A DNA stretch of 64,000 nt from Mycobacterium sp. ITM-2016-00318 (GTDB lineage Bacteria; Actinomycetota; Actinomycetes; Mycobacteriales; Mycobacteriaceae): positions 4,588,001-4,652,000 of the forward strand of contig NZ_CP134400.1 in assembly GCF_002968285.2 (NCBI RefSeq). Reading direction: 5' to 3'. A program made the translations under genes and the position numbers. The notes beneath the pieces were generated by a model that searched no databases, was not told the DNA's origin, and saw only the letters and a list, made by a program, of their open reading frames with translations. This document shows, piece after piece, positions 61,554-64,000 of the stretch; the stretch's first letter is position 1; every line of letters starts with the position of its first letter.

Positions 61554-64000
61554 TCACGCCATCTCTTCAGCCCACTTCATATGCCCCTCGAAGCCCAGCG
61601 ATGTCGCCATGGCACGATAGCGACCCGCCAAGTCCCGGTAGGCAACATTGTCGCCGCGGGCGCGGGCTAGCAGGGCGCGCAGCCGCAGCAGCGTGATCTC
61701 GAGTATCGCCCAATCTTCCGTCGCCGTCAGGTTGGCCAACCGGTCGATCGCCTGTTGGGCTTCGGTCAGGTCGCCCTGGTCGCCACGCTCCAGCAGCGTC
61801 TCCACCAGAACGCCGGTGCACCCAACGCCAGACCCGAGCCGTCCTGCCCGGTGCAGCTCGTCCACGGCTTGGCGCATGACCGGAATGGCAGCATCGCGGT
61901 CGCCGCGCCTGGCCCTTTCCCGGGCGGCCAACAACTCGGTGACCGGGACCATGAAGGGGCCATGCTCGCGCACAAACTCGCGGAGCTGCACCATGATCTC
62001 CAGCCCGCGATCACGGTCGGGAGCGGCGTCCCGATACAGCAGCGCGACACCCAACGCGAACTCGGACAAGCCCACTGCGTGATCGTTGCTGGCCGTTCGG
62101 GCGGTCTGCACCGCCTCCTCGCTCGCGCGAACCGCGGAGTCATCGGCGCGAAGCACCCCGTAGGTTATCGCCACACCGTAGGTCCAGGAAACGACAAAGG
62201 CGACGGTTGTCGGGTCGCTGTTTCGGGCCATCGCGACGGCGTCATGGAGGTCCTGACTCCACCCAGGACGGCCCAGCCACCACCGAGCAACGCTGCGAGC
62301 TGCCAGCGCGAACGCAAGCGGTGATCCCACACCGAAGCCGGCGCCCTTGGCGGGGTCACCGGCGGCCAGGTCAACGACGGTCTGCGACCACCGCAAGATC
62401 TCGCCGAACTCACCGGCATCGACCCAGTTGACGAACCCTATGACCGCCAACGCCATGATCAGGGCGGGATCGCCGATCGACTCGAGCAGCGCCATCTGTT
62501 CGGATGCCAGCCGCGACCCCTCACGCGAACGCCCGGTGTACACGAGCTCGGTGACCAGCCCAGTCATGGCGATCGCCAGCGAGACCTTGTCCCCGGCCGC
62601 GCTGCACAACTCTCCCAGCTCCGCGAAGCGGCCCCGGCTTTCCTGGACCGCTCGGGCATAAAAGTCGGTGGCACACAGCATGGCGCGGGGGGCGATGCGC
62701 ATCGACAATTGGTCGGGCTCGTCGCCGGGTAGCGCGTCGGCGATCCGACGTGCCCGCTCCCAACTGAGCCGGGCGGCGCCGAGATCGCGGTCGGTTGACC
62801 ACGCGCCGGCGCGCATGTGCCAGCCGAACGCCGCGCGCAGTTCGCCCGCTGCTTCGAGGTGTTCGGCGATCAGCGCCGCGTTCTCCTCCACCAATCCAGG
62901 CTCAGACTCTTCAATCGCGGCGGCGAGGCGCCGATGCCACTCGGCGCGATCGGATTTCATCTGCGATTCATATGCCACCGCGCGGATCAGCGGATGGCGG
63001 AAGGCGTACTCGGCGCTCGGCGTGAACCCCACCTGATCGATTAGCTCAGCGGTGAGCAGCTCGTCGAACACGGGATCGATGCCCAGCGCGGCCAGCAGTC
63101 CCTCCCCGAAGCGGGCCCCGATCACCGACGCCGCGGTCACCGTCCGCTTGGCCGAGGTGCTCAGCCGGTCGATGCGCGCCTCGATGGCCGCCTGCACCGT
63201 GGCCGGCACCGCGACGTCGGCGACGTCTGCGTGACAGACGTAGTCCCCGTGCTCGCCGGCCAGCACCCCGCGCTGGGCCAGCTCTCGCACTATCTCCTCG
63301 GCGAAAAACGGGTTCCCGGCGGCCCGCTCGGCGACGATCGCCGCCAATTCACCGACCGAGGGATCGGGACCCAGCAGCTCATCGAGCAGCGTCGCGGTGT
63401 CCCAATCACTCAGTGGGGCAAGCGCTATCGTCTGGGCGCCGTGCGTCCTGGTCAGTGCTCCCTCGTACTCGGGGCGAGAGGTGATCAGCACCATCGCGGG
63501 GGTGCGCGGAATGACGGTGAGGAAGTCGGCCAGCATCGACTCGCTGACCGCATCGATCCAGTGCGCATCCTCGATGATGAACAGCGCCGGTTCGGTGCGC
63601 GCCAGCGTTGCCGCGTTCACCAGCGCGGTCAGCCGGCGCCGCCGTGCATCGGGGTCAATGGCGGGCAGCGGCACCTCGGGGTCGGCGACGCCCAGCAGAT
63701 CATCCAGTAGCAGCAGATCCTGCGGGTCGGCATCGGGCACGTACGCCCGTAACCCAGCGCGGGCGGCGTCACCGTCGAGGTCCGCTACTCGGCTGCCTGC
63801 CCGCAGCAGCTGAGCCACGACAAGGAAGGGGACGTCACGAGCATGGGACTCGCAGAACACCCAAAACACCTCGACCCCGCGACCGGCCGCCAGTGCAGCG
63901 GCCTCGCGCGCCGCCCGGGACTTGCCGATGCCCGGCGGCCCCACCACATTTACGACACCACCGCGGCCACCGATCGTGCAGTTTACGAGGGCCTCCAAGG
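61554..64000 (-). CDS. STAND ATPase of cyclase type, 5' end outside window
   Basis: At least 815 residues, open to the window edge. It starts in the ATPase domain (GGRGGVVNVVGPPGIGKSRA, then IIEDAHWIDAVSESML) and continues with the long helical C-terminus (HPLIRAVAYESQMKSDRAEWH; DRGLEIMVQLREF). It is strongly similar along its length to the ATPase part of the gene at 29339, so a zinc ribbon and cyclase domain probably lie beyond 64000. No HTH at the C-terminus. It is upstream of the beta-propeller gene on the same strand. Confidence 0.85.
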   Translation of the reverse strand, partial: LEALVNCTIGGRGGVVNVVGPPGIGKSRAAREAAALAAGRGVEVFWVFCESHARDVPFLVVAQLLRAGSRVADLDGDAARAGLRAYVPDADPQDLLLLDDLLGVADPEVPLPAIDPDARRRRLTALVNAATLARTEPALFIIEDAHWIDAVSESMLADFLTVIPRTPAMVLITSRPEYEGALTRTHGAQTIALAPLSDWDTATLLDELLGPDPSVGELAAIVAERAAGNPFFAEEIVRELAQRGVLAGEHGDYVCHADVADVAVPATVQAAIEARIDRLSTSAKRTVTAASVIGARFGEGLLAALGIDPVFDELLTAELIDQVGFTPSAEYAFRHPLIRAVAYESQMKSDRAEWHRRLAAAIEESEPGLVEENAALIAEHLEAAGELRAAFGWHMRAGAWSTDRDLGAARLSWERARRIADALPGDEPDQLSMRIAPRAMLCATDFYARAVQESRGRFAELGELCSAAGDKVSLAIAMTGLVTELVYTGRSREGSRLASEQMALLESIGDPALIMALAVIGFVNWVDAGEFGEILRWSQTVVDLAAGDPAKGAGFGVGSPLAFALAARSVARWWLGRPGWSQDLHDAVAMARNSDPTTVAFVVSWTYGVAITYGVLRADDSAVRASEEAVQTARTASNDHAVGLSEFALGVALLYRDAAPDRDRGLEIMVQLREFVREHGPFMVPVTELLAARERARRGDRDAAIPVMRQAVDELHRAGRLGSGVGCTGVLVETLLERGDQGDLTEAQQAIDRLANLTATEDWAILEITLLRLRALLARARGDNVAYRDLAGRYRAMATSLGFEGHMKWAEEMA

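Overview
The window is high-GC actinobacterial DNA that I read as a non-tuberculous Mycobacterium (Mycolicibacterium type). The first ~29 kb follow the gene order of the M. tuberculosis Rv0875c-Rv0855 block: cspB, the split molybdopterin genes, rpfA behind a c-di-AMP riboswitch, the XPB helicase, fadB/fadA, a dapC-like aminotransferase and far. Many starts have a TANNNT -10 hexamer 6-8 nt before the start codon, the layout of mycobacterial leaderless mRNAs. Assignments rest on reading motifs and remembered family features; no database was searched.

Layout. 0-9.8 kb: exported DUF2771 protein, glutathionyl-hydroquinone-reductase-like enzyme, cold-shock protein, YccF protein, moaA-moaD on +, riboswitch-rpfA, and moaC-mog-moaE on -. 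7.5-12 kb: helicase-associated protein, XPB helicase and VOC protein. 12-20 kb: cupin, a deleted MFS pseudogene, exported proline-rich protein, LLM oxidoreductase, PPOX protein, methyltransferase, acyl-CoA synthetase, exported lipase and an efflux pump. 20-29 kb: fadB and a fadA broken by one missing base, OYE reductase, aminotransferase, DUF559 protein, SRPBCC protein and far. 29-38 kb: an accessory block of class III cyclase/STAND ATPase, exported membrane protein, solo acyltransferase and LAL regulator. 38-45 kb: two SRPBCC paralogues, UBP zinc finger, epimerase, a TetR-controlled FAD oxidoreductase and membrane protein, an isochorismatase pseudogene, an NTF2-like protein and an MBL hydrolase.

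45-55.6 kb is bounded by two apparently identical 1765-bp IS1182-type insertion sequences in opposite orientation. Between them lie a P450-hydrolase-SDR-quinone reductase operon with an array of GTACCG half-sites at its promoter, a mycolic-acid/cyclopropane-type methyltransferase, and tRNA genes for Phe, Asp, Glu (minus) and Lys (plus). 55.6-64 kb holds a 1454-residue exported beta-propeller protein, the truncated frameshifted remains of a second copy, and the 3' part of a second cyclase-type ATPase that runs off the window.

The most unusual signal is a 20-bp dyad (GCGCAGTAGAGCGCTACTGC and two close variants) upstream of three minus-strand genes: the 446-aa exported membrane protein, the solo acyltransferase and the giant beta-propeller protein. 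The three genes are unrelated and up to 27 kb apart, so the dyad looks like a shared operator for an envelope-linked regulon whose members sit beside cyclase/STAND ATPases and a LAL regulator.
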